Positions 1-9,869 of a stretch of DNA of 56,718 bases are shown here, piece by piece (the stretch's first letter is position 1; every line of letters begins with the position of its first letter). This DNA comes from Acidimicrobiales bacterium (GTDB taxonomy: Bacteria > Actinomycetota > Actinomycetes > Mycobacteriales > QHCE01): contig QHCE01000023.1 in NCBI GenBank assembly GCA_003243955.1, positions 1 through 56,718 on the forward strand, read 5' to 3'. Under the pieces are notes generated by a model. The model saw only the letters and a list, made by a program, of their open reading frames with translations, did not search any database and was not told the origin of the DNA. The position numbers and the translations under genes are program-made.

Positions 1-181
1 TCTGGAAAACCTGATACACCTCATATTGATGTGAGCGTAGGCCAGGGTAACGAGGGTTTGTCTGGAGTAGTCCTAGTGCTTTGCGTACCTTCTTTAGCTT
101 TGTAGTTGAAGCCGCCCCGGCCTGGTGCAGGGAGCGCAATGTGGCCGCCGCATCGGAAGAGAAACGTAGCTGGTAGCTCAC
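1..181 (-). CDS. RelE-like toxin, C-terminus cut by window edge
   Basis: Manual reverse-strand translation from GTG at 181: VSYQLRFSSDAAATLRSLHQAGAASTTKLKKVRKALGLLQTNPRYPGLRSHQYEVYQVFQ; RelE/ParE-like; start overlaps the stop of the upstream antitoxin-like ORF. Confidence 0.6.
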   Translation of the reverse strand, partial: MSYQLRFSSDAAATLRSLHQAGAASTTKLKKVRKALGLLQTNPRYPGLRSHQYEVYQVFQ

Positions 182-474
182 TATTCGTCACCGCTGGCTG
201 CGTAGCTGCTGAAGTCGCCAAGGTTTATCGTGGTACCTGCATGCGCTTCTGAGATACCTTTTCTTACTCTTGCCGCTAACTCAGCGTCTTCCCACACCGG
301 GAGTTCGCGTTCGAGTATCGATATAACCGGCGTAAGTAAAAGGACTCCCTCGTCGTTAGTGGCTACCCGGTATCGTCGTCCTGGCTTCGCCCCGGCGCGT
401 CCTAATGAGAGCCGGCCCCGGATGTCAGCTTCGGTTTCGGCTACGACCTCGAACTCCCCGAACACAGTTGTCAT
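181..474 (-). CDS. AbrB/Phd-like antitoxin of TA pair
   Basis: 97-aa ORF MTTVFGEFEVVAETEADIRGRLSLGRAGAKPGRRYRV..., overlaps the RelE-like ORF by 1 nt. Confidence 0.55.
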   Translation of the reverse strand: MTTVFGEFEVVAETEADIRGRLSLGRAGAKPGRRYRVATNDEGVLLLTPVISILERELPVWEDAELAARVRKGISEAHAGTTINLGDFSSYAASGDE

Positions 475-570
475 TCCTTTACCATAACGCCCCCTTGGGG
501 TAAAAGGGTAGTGTGTGACACTCGAATGAGAACTCGCATGAAAACGCTTAGGCAGCGGTAGCTTTGTTTG

Positions 571-1920
571 GTGAATGACCGTTCCCGCGATACCCGGCTG
601 CGTCTGCGCGCAACCGAAATTTTACGTGAAAACGATGCGGGAGCGTGGACCAAAGCCGCACCGAAGCTCTACCCCCATCAGTGGAGTTGGGATGCGGCTT
701 TTGTCGCTGTTGGTTGGGCGCATATCGATGTTTCGCGAGCTTTCACTGAGCTGGAAAGCCTTTTTGCCGCGCAGTGGTCGACGGGGATGGTGCCGCATAT
801 AGTTTTTGATCCGGCCACCGCTTTGGATTCATACTTCCCCGGTCCGCAGCGCTGGGGCTGTGGTGTCTCGACGGACGCGCCCGCACCTGGGCCGGCTACC
901 AGCGGAATATGTCAGCCGCCGGTGCACGCTGTTGCGTTAGCGCGAGTGTGGGAGAAAGCAACTACCGATCAGGGCTGCATTGAGGACGCGAGGCGTCGGC
1001 TGGGCTGGCTTTTTCCTCGGATGCTGCGGTGGCATCGCTACCTGATGACGCAACGAGACCCAGAACAGTCAGGTTTGGTCAGCATTTATCACCCGTGGGA
1101 GTCGGGAGCCGATAACGCGCCGCGCTGGGACGCGGTTCTTGCCGGCATCGAGGTGGGGGATTTGCCGTCCTACCGTCGACGAGACACCGCGCATGTAACC
1201 GATTCCACGCAGCGGCCTTCCGATGCCGACTATCACAGGTATCTGTGGTTGGTCGAGCTGCTCAAACAGTGTCACTACACTGATGAGTCGATCTATCGTG
1301 CGCACCCTTTTCTGGTCAAGGACGTCTTTTTCAGTGCCCTCTTGGTGGCCGCTAACCAGGCGTTACTCGAGTTGGCGGAGATAGTCGGTTCCCCCAAGGT
1401 CGAGCGAGCGGAGATTGCAACGTGGATCGATCGCGGGCGCCGTGGTTTGTTGAGCCAGTTCAGCGCCGAGCTTGGACTATGTCTGGACTACGACATGCGG
1501 GGGAGTATTTCGATAAGCGCGCGCACCTTCGCGGGTTTCGCGCCCTTGATTGCTGGCATCGCGCCACCGGACGTCCGCGATGCGCAGCTGGCGCAGTTGG
1601 ACTCGGAGTACTTCCTCGGAAATCAGAAACTTCGGTGGCCGTTGATCCCTACAACGAGCCCACTGGAGCCGACGTTTGACCTTCGGAGGTATTGGCGCGG
1701 TCCTGTGTGGCCGGTGATCAACTGGGTGCTGTGGCGGTCATTGCACCGGTTGGGCGAGCACCGTCGAGCGCACGCTCTCCGCCAAGCGGCTCTAGATCAA
1801 GTGGCGGCTGCGGGGTTCGCGGAATACGTCGAGCCATTCACTGGTGTGGCATTAGGGTCAGACAATCAATCGTGGACCGCGGCCGTCGTGCTGGACTGGC
1901 TCGACTCGCCATATTCTTGA
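571..1920 (+). CDS. GH63-type glycoside hydrolase (glucosylglycerate/mannosylglycerate hydrolase-like)
   Basis: 450-aa ORF with RATEILRENDAGAWTKAAPKLYPHQWSWDAAFVAVG...YWRGPVWPVINW motifs typical of the family. Confidence 0.75.
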   Translation: MNDRSRDTRLRLRATEILRENDAGAWTKAAPKLYPHQWSWDAAFVAVGWAHIDVSRAFTELESLFAAQWSTGMVPHIVFDPATALDSYFPGPQRWGCGVSTDAPAPGPATSGICQPPVHAVALARVWEKATTDQGCIEDARRRLGWLFPRMLRWHRYLMTQRDPEQSGLVSIYHPWESGADNAPRWDAVLAGIEVGDLPSYRRRDTAHVTDSTQRPSDADYHRYLWLVELLKQCHYTDESIYRAHPFLVKDVFFSALLVAANQALLELAEIVGSPKVERAEIATWIDRGRRGLLSQFSAELGLCLDYDMRGSISISARTFAGFAPLIAGIAPPDVRDAQLAQLDSEYFLGNQKLRWPLIPTTSPLEPTFDLRRYWRGPVWPVINWVLWRSLHRLGEHRRAHALRQAALDQVAAAGFAEYVEPFTGVALGSDNQSWTAAVVLDWLDSPYS

Positions 1921-2248
1921 CTCTGCCGCCCCGGGTGAGCTGGTGCTGAGCACTCAGGTGCTTCAGGAATTTTACGTAACGGCTACCCGTAAACTTCCGA
2001 ATCCTTTGCCGTTAGCGCAGGCAGCAGATGCGGTACAAGATTTCGCGGGTTTCCCTGTTGTGCCTAGCGATGCCCGTCTAGTGCTGGCCGCTGTCGAGAT
2101 TAGCCGCAGCGCGCAGCTGTCGCTGTGGGACGCATTACTAATCGAAGCGGCTCGTACCGCTGGTTGTGACCGTATTCTCACCGAAGACCTGAACCACGGC
2201 GCTACCATCGGTGGCGTCCGGATCGAGAACCCCTTCGGGGGTAGTTGA
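1905..2248 (+). pseudogene. PIN-domain (VapC-type) toxin, N-terminus missing
   Basis: Frame reads ...LDSAAPGELVLSTQVLQEFYVTATRKLPNPL...SLWDALLIEAARTAGCDRILTEDLNHG; the N-terminal PIN acidic residue region is absent and the frame runs into the 3' end of the hydrolase. Confidence 0.65.
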
Positions 2249-2403
2249 GTTACCATGAGGGTGGCCCGCGTCACATCTAATGCAGGCAGGTATCGGTCGT
2301 GCCGGGCATCATTTTTTACCCCGTTCTTAACTCACCCCAAGCTACGCTATGGCACTGTTGCGTAGAGTCGATTGCTCAGAGCCGATGGTGAGTTAGGAGC
2401 CAC

Positions 2404-3057
2404 ATGCCGCCCGACCCAGCGCTGATTTCACAGGACAGAGTGGACGAGGTATTCGACACGGTCGCCAGCCTGGGCAAGCGGGCCGTATCGGACTTACGCG
2501 TAATGTTCCAAAGTGGAGACCGTCCGAGGCGTGGAGCCCTTTCCGCTGGGGATGTTGAGGAGCTTGGCGAATTCTTGCATGCAAATCCCGATAAGCAAGC
2601 AGAGATACTGGGGAGCTTAGTCGGGCTGGGCACATTGCCTCCGGAAGTAGTCGCGGAGGCAACGCTCTGGGAGCTGAAGCAACGAGTCGCAGCTCGGAGA
2701 GATGACAGCTTACGCGGTATTAAACCCGAAGATTTCGCATCCCCATTGCTAAATCCTGATGGTGACCAAAGGCTTGTGCTGCTGGGATTGCCGCCAGAGG
2801 GCTCTGCTGACAGCTCGACGATATGGCCATTTATTTTGGGGAATGATCTAGTGCTTCAGCCCAAAGGCGTACACCTGCATTTCGCGCTGGGGACAGAGCC
2901 ACAGGAAGTGGCAGAGATGCTGCGGCAGACGGAAGGGAACTTTGCAGGTAGCGTGATGGTGTTTCCGGGCCCCGATACAGGGTCTGGCGTGCTCCCTCAA
3001 GATAAGGATCTGGTACGAGCACTTGCCGCTTTTTACCTGCGCCACGGTGAGCCCTAA
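2404..3057 (+). CDS. hypothetical protein
   Basis: 217-aa ORF with ATG preceded by purine-rich gttaggagcc. Confidence 0.55.
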   Translation: MPPDPALISQDRVDEVFDTVASLGKRAVSDLRVMFQSGDRPRRGALSAGDVEELGEFLHANPDKQAEILGSLVGLGTLPPEVVAEATLWELKQRVAARRDDSLRGIKPEDFASPLLNPDGDQRLVLLGLPPEGSADSSTIWPFILGNDLVLQPKGVHLHFALGTEPQEVAEMLRQTEGNFAGSVMVFPGPDTGSGVLPQDKDLVRALAAFYLRHGEP

Positions 3058-3525
3058 AAGCCCGCACCCCTCAATAGCGTTGGTCCCGTACTCACGGTGA
3101 GCGCTGACCCGGAGCTGGCTGGACGCCTCCCCCATTGCGTGCAGCTGTTGGAAAAGCCCCTCCAGTATCGACTGGGAGTTCCTCCGACATTCACGGAGGT
3201 ACCTCCTCAGCTGCAGCGGGGACAACCTACTGCCCCTTCTGAGCGCCGTCGTAGCGCCTTTCAGCCGGGTGGAACCCGAGGGCCAGTCAGTCCCGTTACC
3301 AGGGCGAATGGCACGGATAACAGACCAGGAAGAGTCGAACGCTAGACGCCGACAGTTGGCCCTGGCAGCAAACCTGGGAGTGTGGTTTATCCCACCGCGA
3401 TCCAATAGATCTCACTGGCGTTGGAGAACCTTGGTGTCACGAAAGTCCAAGGGTGAGCGGATGAAACCGTCACCGTTGGGATTAGCAGACGTCACGTACG
3501 AGGAATGGAGTGACGAGTAAAAAGG

Positions 3526-4404
3526 TTGGAGCAGATAATGAACCAGCCCGGCCAGCCCAGCGATTCCTGGCTCGATGTGGTCAGTGGGCCGGTTTGGGTC
3601 GATCTGGCTGGGCTGCGCGAAACGTGGTCAGGGAAAATGGCGGATCCCGAGACTCTGGTCGATACGAGCTTCGGCAGAAAGTCGCTTCGTGTCATGCCGT
3701 CGCTGCCGATTCTGGACCTTGCGAGGATGGCCCACCCCGAACTGGTCAAGCAAACCCGAGCTGGAGAGCTCCCGGCGTTTGGTCTCTGCTTGGATACCTG
3801 TGCCGATCCGTCACAGATGGACTTGGCATCGCAGCGGGTGAAACCACTGCTGCTCAACCTTGCGGTGGACGACGGCTATGACCCGCCGTGCGCTTACATC
3901 AAGGTGACGAATTCATTGGTGCTGGCCGAATCGCTATCGCACATGCATTGTCATTTCACCGGCGGTGAGACAACTCCGACTGAAGCACTTGAATTACTCC
4001 ATCGGGCCAGCGTGAACGAAAGCGCCGGCATGGTGTCGGTGTATCCACGGGAGCTGGATAGCCCACTGTTCGGCCTGATGCTCGACCTTACTGGCTTACG
4101 CTTGCAGTTCCCGAAAACAACGATCTCGGTCAGTGGCGACGAGAAGTTGGAGCCGGCGCTAACCGTTGCGTTGTCAGTGGTTAACAGGCGTTGTCAAGAA
4201 TTTGACCTAGCAGACATCAAACATACCGAGTTACCGGTGGCGTTGACCACTTCACGGCAGAGCGGTGCCGGCGTGCCCTCTGAAAAGGTAACCAAGACGT
4301 CGGCTGGTCCCGATGTTCGCGGGGTCGATCCGCTTGCACCACCACCTCGTGCACGTCTTGGCCCCGGTGATGGAAACGCTAATAAGCGAAGGCGAAGGCG
4401 CTAA
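3526..4404 (+). CDS. hypothetical protein with basic C-terminus (NKRRRRR)
   Basis: 292-aa ORF, probable start ATG 3538; stop lies in a terminator-like hairpin. Confidence 0.55.
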   Translation: MEQIMNQPGQPSDSWLDVVSGPVWVDLAGLRETWSGKMADPETLVDTSFGRKSLRVMPSLPILDLARMAHPELVKQTRAGELPAFGLCLDTCADPSQMDLASQRVKPLLLNLAVDDGYDPPCAYIKVTNSLVLAESLSHMHCHFTGGETTPTEALELLHRASVNESAGMVSVYPRELDSPLFGLMLDLTGLRLQFPKTTISVSGDEKLEPALTVALSVVNRRCQEFDLADIKHTELPVALTTSRQSGAGVPSEKVTKTSAGPDVRGVDPLAPPPRARLGPGDGNANKRRRRR

Positions 4405-4428
4405 TTTTAGGGCCTTCGCCTTCGCTTA
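4383..4428. terminator. perfect 17-bp hairpin between convergent genes
   Basis: taagcgaaggcgaaggc-gctaattttagg-gccttcgccttcgctta. Confidence 0.7.
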
Positions 4429-4443
4429 ATCCAGTAACTCTCG

Positions 4444-4959
4444 CTAGCTACTTGCGCCGCTCAGCTTGGCCAGGGTGGCCTTGGCGCGGTCGGAGTAGCC
4501 TGCGGCCACGGTTACGTGGTACCGCCCGGCGACGATTTCACTGCGGGAGGCGAAGTCGCGAGTCCCGCGAGTCAGCGCGTGGGTGATGGAGTAGTACAGC
4601 GCCCCACCGATCGCGCCGATCAGAATCGCCACGCCCAGCACTGCGCCCTCACCGTGGTTGGCGATGGACAAGATCAAGCCGAGCAACAGCCCAAACCAAA
4701 TACCTGCCACGCCGCCGGTGAGGGCTGCCCGGAAGACGGTGACCCGACCAACGACGCGCTCCACGAGATGCAGATCCGAGCCCACAATCGCACTGTGTTG
4801 TACCGGGAAGCCTTCATCTGAGAGAAAGTCCACGGCCTTCTGCGCGCCTGCGTAGTCGGAGTAGGTGGCAATGGTGACTGCCGATGTCGCGGCCCCTACC
4901 GAGGTAGTGGGAGCACTCGGCGATGTGGAGGTTTCTGGGGAACCTGAAGGAATTGTCAT
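4444..4959 (-). CDS. membrane protein, general-stress-protein-17M-like N-terminal domain
   Basis: VTIATYSDYAGAQKAVDFLSDEGFPVQHSAIVGSDLHLVERVVGRVT followed by glycine-rich TM segments. Confidence 0.7.
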   Translation of the reverse strand: MTIPSGSPETSTSPSAPTTSVGAATSAVTIATYSDYAGAQKAVDFLSDEGFPVQHSAIVGSDLHLVERVVGRVTVFRAALTGGVAGIWFGLLLGLILSIANHGEGAVLGVAILIGAIGGALYYSITHALTRGTRDFASRSEIVAGRYHVTVAAGYSDRAKATLAKLSGASS

Positions 4960-5096
4960 GCGCCCAGCATTTCATGGCGTAGGCAATCGTGGGGGGATTT
5001 AAAGCTGTGCCTTAACAGTGATTGCTGCCCGTGACGCAAAACGAGGCGACTACTACGCGATACTCGCCAACGTCAACAAGAACGGCAATCAAAGTG

Positions 5097-5996
5097 TCAC
5101 AACTCCAAAAGGTCTCCGGTTTGAATTCGCCGTACGCCCGCCTCGGTGGCGAGCTCCGGCCTAGCTTCGGGATGGGCGTGGTAGTAGCGCAATGCATGGT
5201 ATAGCACAGCCGGATCAACCTCTAGCGATGGAGCGCGCACCGCGGCAGAGGGCAACAATTTAAATTCTTGCTGCGTGCCTACCCAGCTGGTTCGGTGTAT
5301 TCGGGTGTGGTTGCATGGAGACACTTTCGCCACTATCAATGGGACGCCGGCGTCCTCAGCCGATATCGTATACACGGCATGCCAGGGCGCGAAGTGCTCA
5401 AATGTCAAACTGCGATGGTAAATCCCATCAGGGCTGAGCACGACTCGACCCCGTGCTAGACGCCCACTTACCATATCAATGACAATCCACAGAAAGTACA
5501 ACCCGAAGGCGCTCGAGATGACGGTAGAGACGACGCCCGGGGGCGAACGAAATAGTGGAAGCTGCCATCCCGCCAGCCCGCTCAGCACCAAGTCGGTGAG
5601 CACGACGAGAGTCAACAGAATCAGCATCGCCAGGCAGCTGTACAGCCAGCCAGAGTAGGCGATGACGACACCATCCTCGGTGGATTCCGTCTTTCCTAAC
5701 GTGATCGCGGTCGGTGACATCTGCCGACGAGTTCGCAACAGCCGCAAGCTCAGGCTCGTCACGAGACCAGAATAGACTCCACTGCCGAACAAAAAAATCG
5801 CCGATCTATATTGGCCCGACAGCAGCGCCCAAAACCCGAGCCCGCTAGCCAGAAGGGTGAGAAAACCGAGATACCCGGCTGTCAACCTCATCCACAGCTT
5901 CGGTCGTGGGGCGAAGCATTCATCGGGCCACGGCAGCAACGCGTCGACATTCCTGCCTTCGCTCGAGTCGACCATGCCGCCGCGCCTTGGTAACAT
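5097..5996 (-). CDS. membrane protein, unknown function
   Basis: 299-aa ORF with several hydrophobic segments. Confidence 0.55.
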   Translation of the reverse strand: MLPRRGGMVDSSEGRNVDALLPWPDECFAPRPKLWMRLTAGYLGFLTLLASGLGFWALLSGQYRSAIFLFGSGVYSGLVTSLSLRLLRTRRQMSPTAITLGKTESTEDGVVIAYSGWLYSCLAMLILLTLVVLTDLVLSGLAGWQLPLFRSPPGVVSTVISSAFGLYFLWIVIDMVSGRLARGRVVLSPDGIYHRSLTFEHFAPWHAVYTISAEDAGVPLIVAKVSPCNHTRIHRTSWVGTQQEFKLLPSAAVRAPSLEVDPAVLYHALRYYHAHPEARPELATEAGVRRIQTGDLLEL

Positions 5997-6157
5997 AGTT
6001 CAGCTCCTAACGCTAGAAGCGTAGAATCTCATACATTCTTAATGTTGCCGCGATCGCTCCGACCTCGCTGCAGCATCGCTCATCCGAGAGGCTGGACTCG
6101 CAGCGCGGCCCACCGTTTTGAGTGGTAAAACCGGTTTAGTCTTTGGCGGCGTGGCGT

Positions 6158-6784
6158 TTAGGTGCCGGTAGCGACTAGCACCAGCTTGTGGGATTGTGGG
6201 TTCAGGTAGGCACGGGCCCACCAATTCCCTTGCTTGAAGGCGCCGTCCAGCGCATCGCTGCTAAGGAACGGGCCGGGCGGCAGGTGCTTTTTCATACCGT
6301 CCACGACCGAGGGAGTCTGCCCGTTTGGCCCTGGGGAGTAGGAAGTCGCCAGATCGCTAGTTTGGTTGTTGTCAAGAGTGATCACAGCATCGATCCAATA
6401 AGTCGACGGTCCCGGGTTCCGTGGATTGCCGTAAGTGCCCGACATCCACTGGACCCCAACGGGAGTTTTCAACACCGAGAAACGCTTTGTCAGTGGTTCC
6501 GCGTCGGTGTGAAGCTCGCCCGACCCTGACTTCTGGGCCTCGGCGCTCCCTCGGCTTCCTTCGTTGCCCGTAGATGCTTGGCAGGACGCCGTGATACACA
6601 CGCAGAGGACAGCCAGAACGCCTGTGGTCACTTTCGAAAGCGTCAGACGCCAGCGTGACTGCGTGGTTTTCACTATCACCGCTTTCTCGGGTTGCCCGGG
6701 GCGAGTCATGGTCTCAAATATCATAGATGTTTCAGCGGGTATTTCAGTGCGCCTTCTCCGCATTGCGTGCCCGGCCGCCGTCAA
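6158..6784 (-). CDS. putative lipoprotein
   Basis: LTLSKVTTGVLAVLCVCITASCQAS lipobox-like N-terminus. Confidence 0.55.
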   Translation of the reverse strand: MTAAGHAMRRRRTEIPAETSMIFETMTRPGQPEKAVIVKTTQSRWRLTLSKVTTGVLAVLCVCITASCQASTGNEGSRGSAEAQKSGSGELHTDAEPLTKRFSVLKTPVGVQWMSGTYGNPRNPGPSTYWIDAVITLDNNQTSDLATSYSPGPNGQTPSVVDGMKKHLPPGPFLSSDALDGAFKQGNWWARAYLNPQSHKLVLVATGT

Positions 6785-7167
6785 TCGTCACCCATCAGCT
6801 CTTCGCGTTCGGTGAATGCTGCTTCAAGGTCGGCGAGCGCCGGAAAGATCTCCGTGCCTGGCCAGGGCGGCGGTTCGGGATGGAGCGCGAACGTCAGATG
6901 CACAATCGCGGCCCGGCCGTCGTCTAGGGCGAGTAGAACATCGTCCTGTGGTCGCCACATGGCAGCAACCTGCCAGCTCATTGGCCGTAGCGCGTGCTTG
7001 CGACCGAGTTCGCGCCGAAGCTCCTTAGCGATTCCCGCGCGGGTCTTCGCGTCGGTGGTGCTTCGGCCACGCACGTCGATCCATGAAGCCGGTAAGGCCA
7101 CGTCGTCTAGCCAGTGATGCACCCTGTCATGGTCGCAGATCAGGCGCGTTCTCGCTTGCCGCCCCAC
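6781..7167 (-). CDS. hypothetical protein
   Basis: 128-aa ORF overlapping the downstream lipoprotein gene by 4 bp. Confidence 0.55.
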   Translation of the reverse strand: MGRQARTRLICDHDRVHHWLDDVALPASWIDVRGRSTTDAKTRAGIAKELRRELGRKHALRPMSWQVAAMWRPQDDVLLALDDGRAAIVHLTFALHPEPPPWPGTEIFPALADLEAAFTEREELMGDD

Positions 7168-7375
7168 GGGGCGAGTACTTGGTCAACCATGTTCGGTCAT
7201 GCGGGTTGTTACTGTCTGGCCTTACAGCTGCCTAACTTGATGTGCGGACTAGATTCATACTATGGCCGGGGGTGGTGGCAAACGGGGCAAGTGGACGCCG
7301 AGCAAGGAACCAAAGCGTTACTCGAGGTCACTCAATAGTGGTGGCCTGGATCAACTCCGCGATACCGTCGTTGAC

Positions 7376-7530
7376 CAGCCAGCCGCGCACGATGGTGATG
7401 GGGACGGGAGTTACCGGACTGCGGGTCTCTGAGCTCACCGGCCTACACCGAACAGGCGTCATGCTCGGAGCCAACGCACACCTCAACTCCACCGACCAAG
7501 GCCGAAAACAACGCCCACTCGGAGTCATGA
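7376..7530 (+). pseudogene. tyrosine recombinase (phage-type integrase) fragment
   Basis: In ORF 7242-7694: TGLRVSELTGLHRTGVMLGANAHLNSTDQGRKQRPLG, matches the integrase TG.RVSEL...GKGRK.R segment; rest of the gene missing. Confidence 0.6.
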
Positions 7531-7707
7531 TGCCCCCGCGACTCGACGTTAATCCACGGCGCGAGAAATTACCTCCTGCTACAGAAGGTATGGCGGGCGC
7601 CCGTTATGCTCCTCCAGAGGGTGGGAGCCCTCGGGCAGGAGGGGCTGCAGAAACCCGCGAAGCTGATGCAGCCGGTCGAGATCGATGTCGTTGATGTCCT
7701 CGGTCAG

Positions 7708-8427
7708 CTACAGGTAGAAGCCACTGCGGCCGACAGGCCGCACGATGGCGACAGGTGCCTGCTGCATGGCGTCCGGGCCGCCGAGTAGTTTCACGTGCTC
7801 GGCGTTGAGCAGGTTGCCCCAGTAGTACCCCCACAGATGCCGATGGAAGTCGCGCTCGGCGGTAACGAACAGCACCGCCCGCTCATAGGGGCTTTCCGGG
7901 CCGCCGATGAAGTCGACCGTCGTGTATCCAGTCGTTCCGCCGAGGTCCTCGAACGTCCCCAGCAGCCATTCGACCGCACGTTGCTGGAGCTCTTCGTCAA
8001 CATGATGGCCTGGAAGGCTTCGTTTCGGGACGGTCAGCGCGACGGTCGTCTCCGTCTGTCCAGTCGTGCCGTCCAACCGCCGCCGGAATCTCGGAAAACC
8101 AGCTTCGACGCTCAGCACTTGCGCTTCAAGGTATTGGTGGCGAGCCGCGCGGTGCTCATTCCATCCCTTGATCTTGATCCATTCCAACGGCTCGTCGAGT
8201 GGGATACGGTCCCACATCACGCCCTTTTTCATCGGCTTGCATTTGCTGAGGTCTTCGCCGAGCCGCGTCACACTCATCTGTAACGCCGTGTATTCCGACG
8301 CAGCCACCGACGGCAGAAGCACTTGCTCAAGTCCTCGCCGTACCCAGCGCACCACAGTTTCTGTAGACGGCTGCGCGTCAGTCGCGATGGCTGCGTGGAG
8401 ACTGCGATGCTCTTCGGCATAGTCCAT
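7708..8427 (-). CDS. hypothetical protein (possible immunity/accessory protein)
   Basis: ORF 7708-8886; protein-like sequence begins near MDYAEEHRSLHAAIATDAQ (start approximate). Confidence 0.45.
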   Translation of the reverse strand: MDYAEEHRSLHAAIATDAQPSTETVVRWVRRGLEQVLLPSVAASEYTALQMSVTRLGEDLSKCKPMKKGVMWDRIPLDEPLEWIKIKGWNEHRAARHQYLEAQVLSVEAGFPRFRRRLDGTTGQTETTVALTVPKRSLPGHHVDEELQQRAVEWLLGTFEDLGGTTGYTTVDFIGGPESPYERAVLFVTAERDFHRHLWGYYWGNLLNAEHVKLLGGPDAMQQAPVAIVRPVGRSGFYL

Positions 8428-9038
8428 AGTGATCCTCCGAATCTGAACACCAACGCGCCGAGGCCAGGGAATAGTACTGAACCACCACAGCACAGGCAGC
8501 AGCCAAGGGCCCGCAGGCGCGACTTGACAGCTTGACTCCCGCCACACGAGAGCGCCTATCAGGGCCAGTGGTTCGAGCGGCGCGCCGAGAACCGGGTTGC
8601 CCGCGCCGATGGGCAACATCGACAGATTCGCCACGGCTTGCTTGCCGACGGAGCGGCGGAACGAGTACGTCACCAGGAAAGCACCCTCCAAGGTCCGGAA
8701 ACTTGGGCTTAAGGCGTGATCCGTCTGTGTTGCAAGCGAGGAAGTAGCACGGCTGGCGGGGGCAGGGCCTTCACCTCGCCTGAGCGCTCCACCCACGCGT
8801 TGACTTCCACCATCGCGTCCGGACGGTAGCTGTCCCACTGCACTGTGGCTAGTCGTTATCGGCGTATACGAGACCTCGACGGCCACTTGGACCCTTTATC
8901 GATTTCATCTAGCACTTGTGAGGCCGTCTGGATCTGTTTCACGTCCCCGCCTCATAGAGGGCTTCGGTTAACCGGCAACGAAGAGCAACGCCGAGACCAG
9001 CCACGTTGACGGCAGAACTTGCTACTCCCAGAGAACGA

Positions 9039-9572
9039 CTATGGTTGAACTTTCCCGCTTGAGAGCGCATAGCGACGCATGTGACCAGCAAGTTCTCGCG
9101 GCCACTGCTGACGTAAGACCACATGATCAGAATCAATCGAGATAATCTCGGCGCTCAGATCGTCGTGCAGCACATGCCAACGCACACTTCCATCAGCTTC
9201 AAGGCAGACAAGACCTCGCTCGTAGAGCACCAGCAACGTCCCTTTCGGCCCAGATTGCACCGAGGCGAAGCGAAGGTCCTCATCCTCATCACGAACAAGA
9301 TATTCAAACTCGTGGATGATTCCATGGCGTAGTTCGACCTGCAGAATCTCATCTGCGATCCGTGGAATCAGCAGGAGTAGGCCATCTAGTTCTTCCAGCC
9401 AAAACACGGTAGTTCCAAGATGCCGAGCAAAATTAGATGGCAGTTCGACATCGTGGCCAGAGGTTGTCTCTAATTTGGCGCCTGTAGTGCCAGATATCTT
9501 AAGTTGTCCCCATAATCCGAGCGAGATAGAATCGCCGGTCAAAGTCACTACGTGCCCTGCGCCGATAGGCAT
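9039..9572 (-). CDS. hypothetical protein
   Basis: 177-aa ORF MPIGAGHVVTLTGDSISLGLWGQLKIS... Confidence 0.5.
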   Translation of the reverse strand: MPIGAGHVVTLTGDSISLGLWGQLKISGTTGAKLETTSGHDVELPSNFARHLGTTVFWLEELDGLLLLIPRIADEILQVELRHGIIHEFEYLVRDEDEDLRFASVQSGPKGTLLVLYERGLVCLEADGSVRWHVLHDDLSAEIISIDSDHVVLRQQWPRELAGHMRRYALSSGKVQP

Positions 9573-9800
9573 TATCGACCCTGGTATCTAACCGCGCCAC
9601 GAAGCTTCATGACAGCTTTTACGGGGGCGCAGTCCGTCGTGATCAGAGGCACTCCTCGCGTGCTCGCAGTTGCGCGGTTGGTGTGCTGCTACTTCAACTC
9701 ATATGAGGCGAGAGGGGTAGCCCTTGGTATGTTCATTGTAGAACTTTACTCTTTATCTCTTAAATGCCGGGCTACTTCCGCGACCCAAGATGCGATTGAA

Positions 9801-9869
9801 TGAAGGTTATTCATAAGTCAGCATAGCTGCAGCTCAGAGGCTGGACATAGGACTTATGAATAACCTTCA
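9801..9869. repeat. 19-bp perfect inverted repeat
   Basis: TGAAGGTTATTCATAAGTC (9801-9819) and GACTTATGAATAACCTTCA (9851-9869). Confidence 0.8.

Noticed and set aside
2328-2395. TAACTCACC...GGTGAGTTA inverted repeat upstream of 2404 gene
   Set aside because: Only 9-bp arms 50 nt apart; could be chance.
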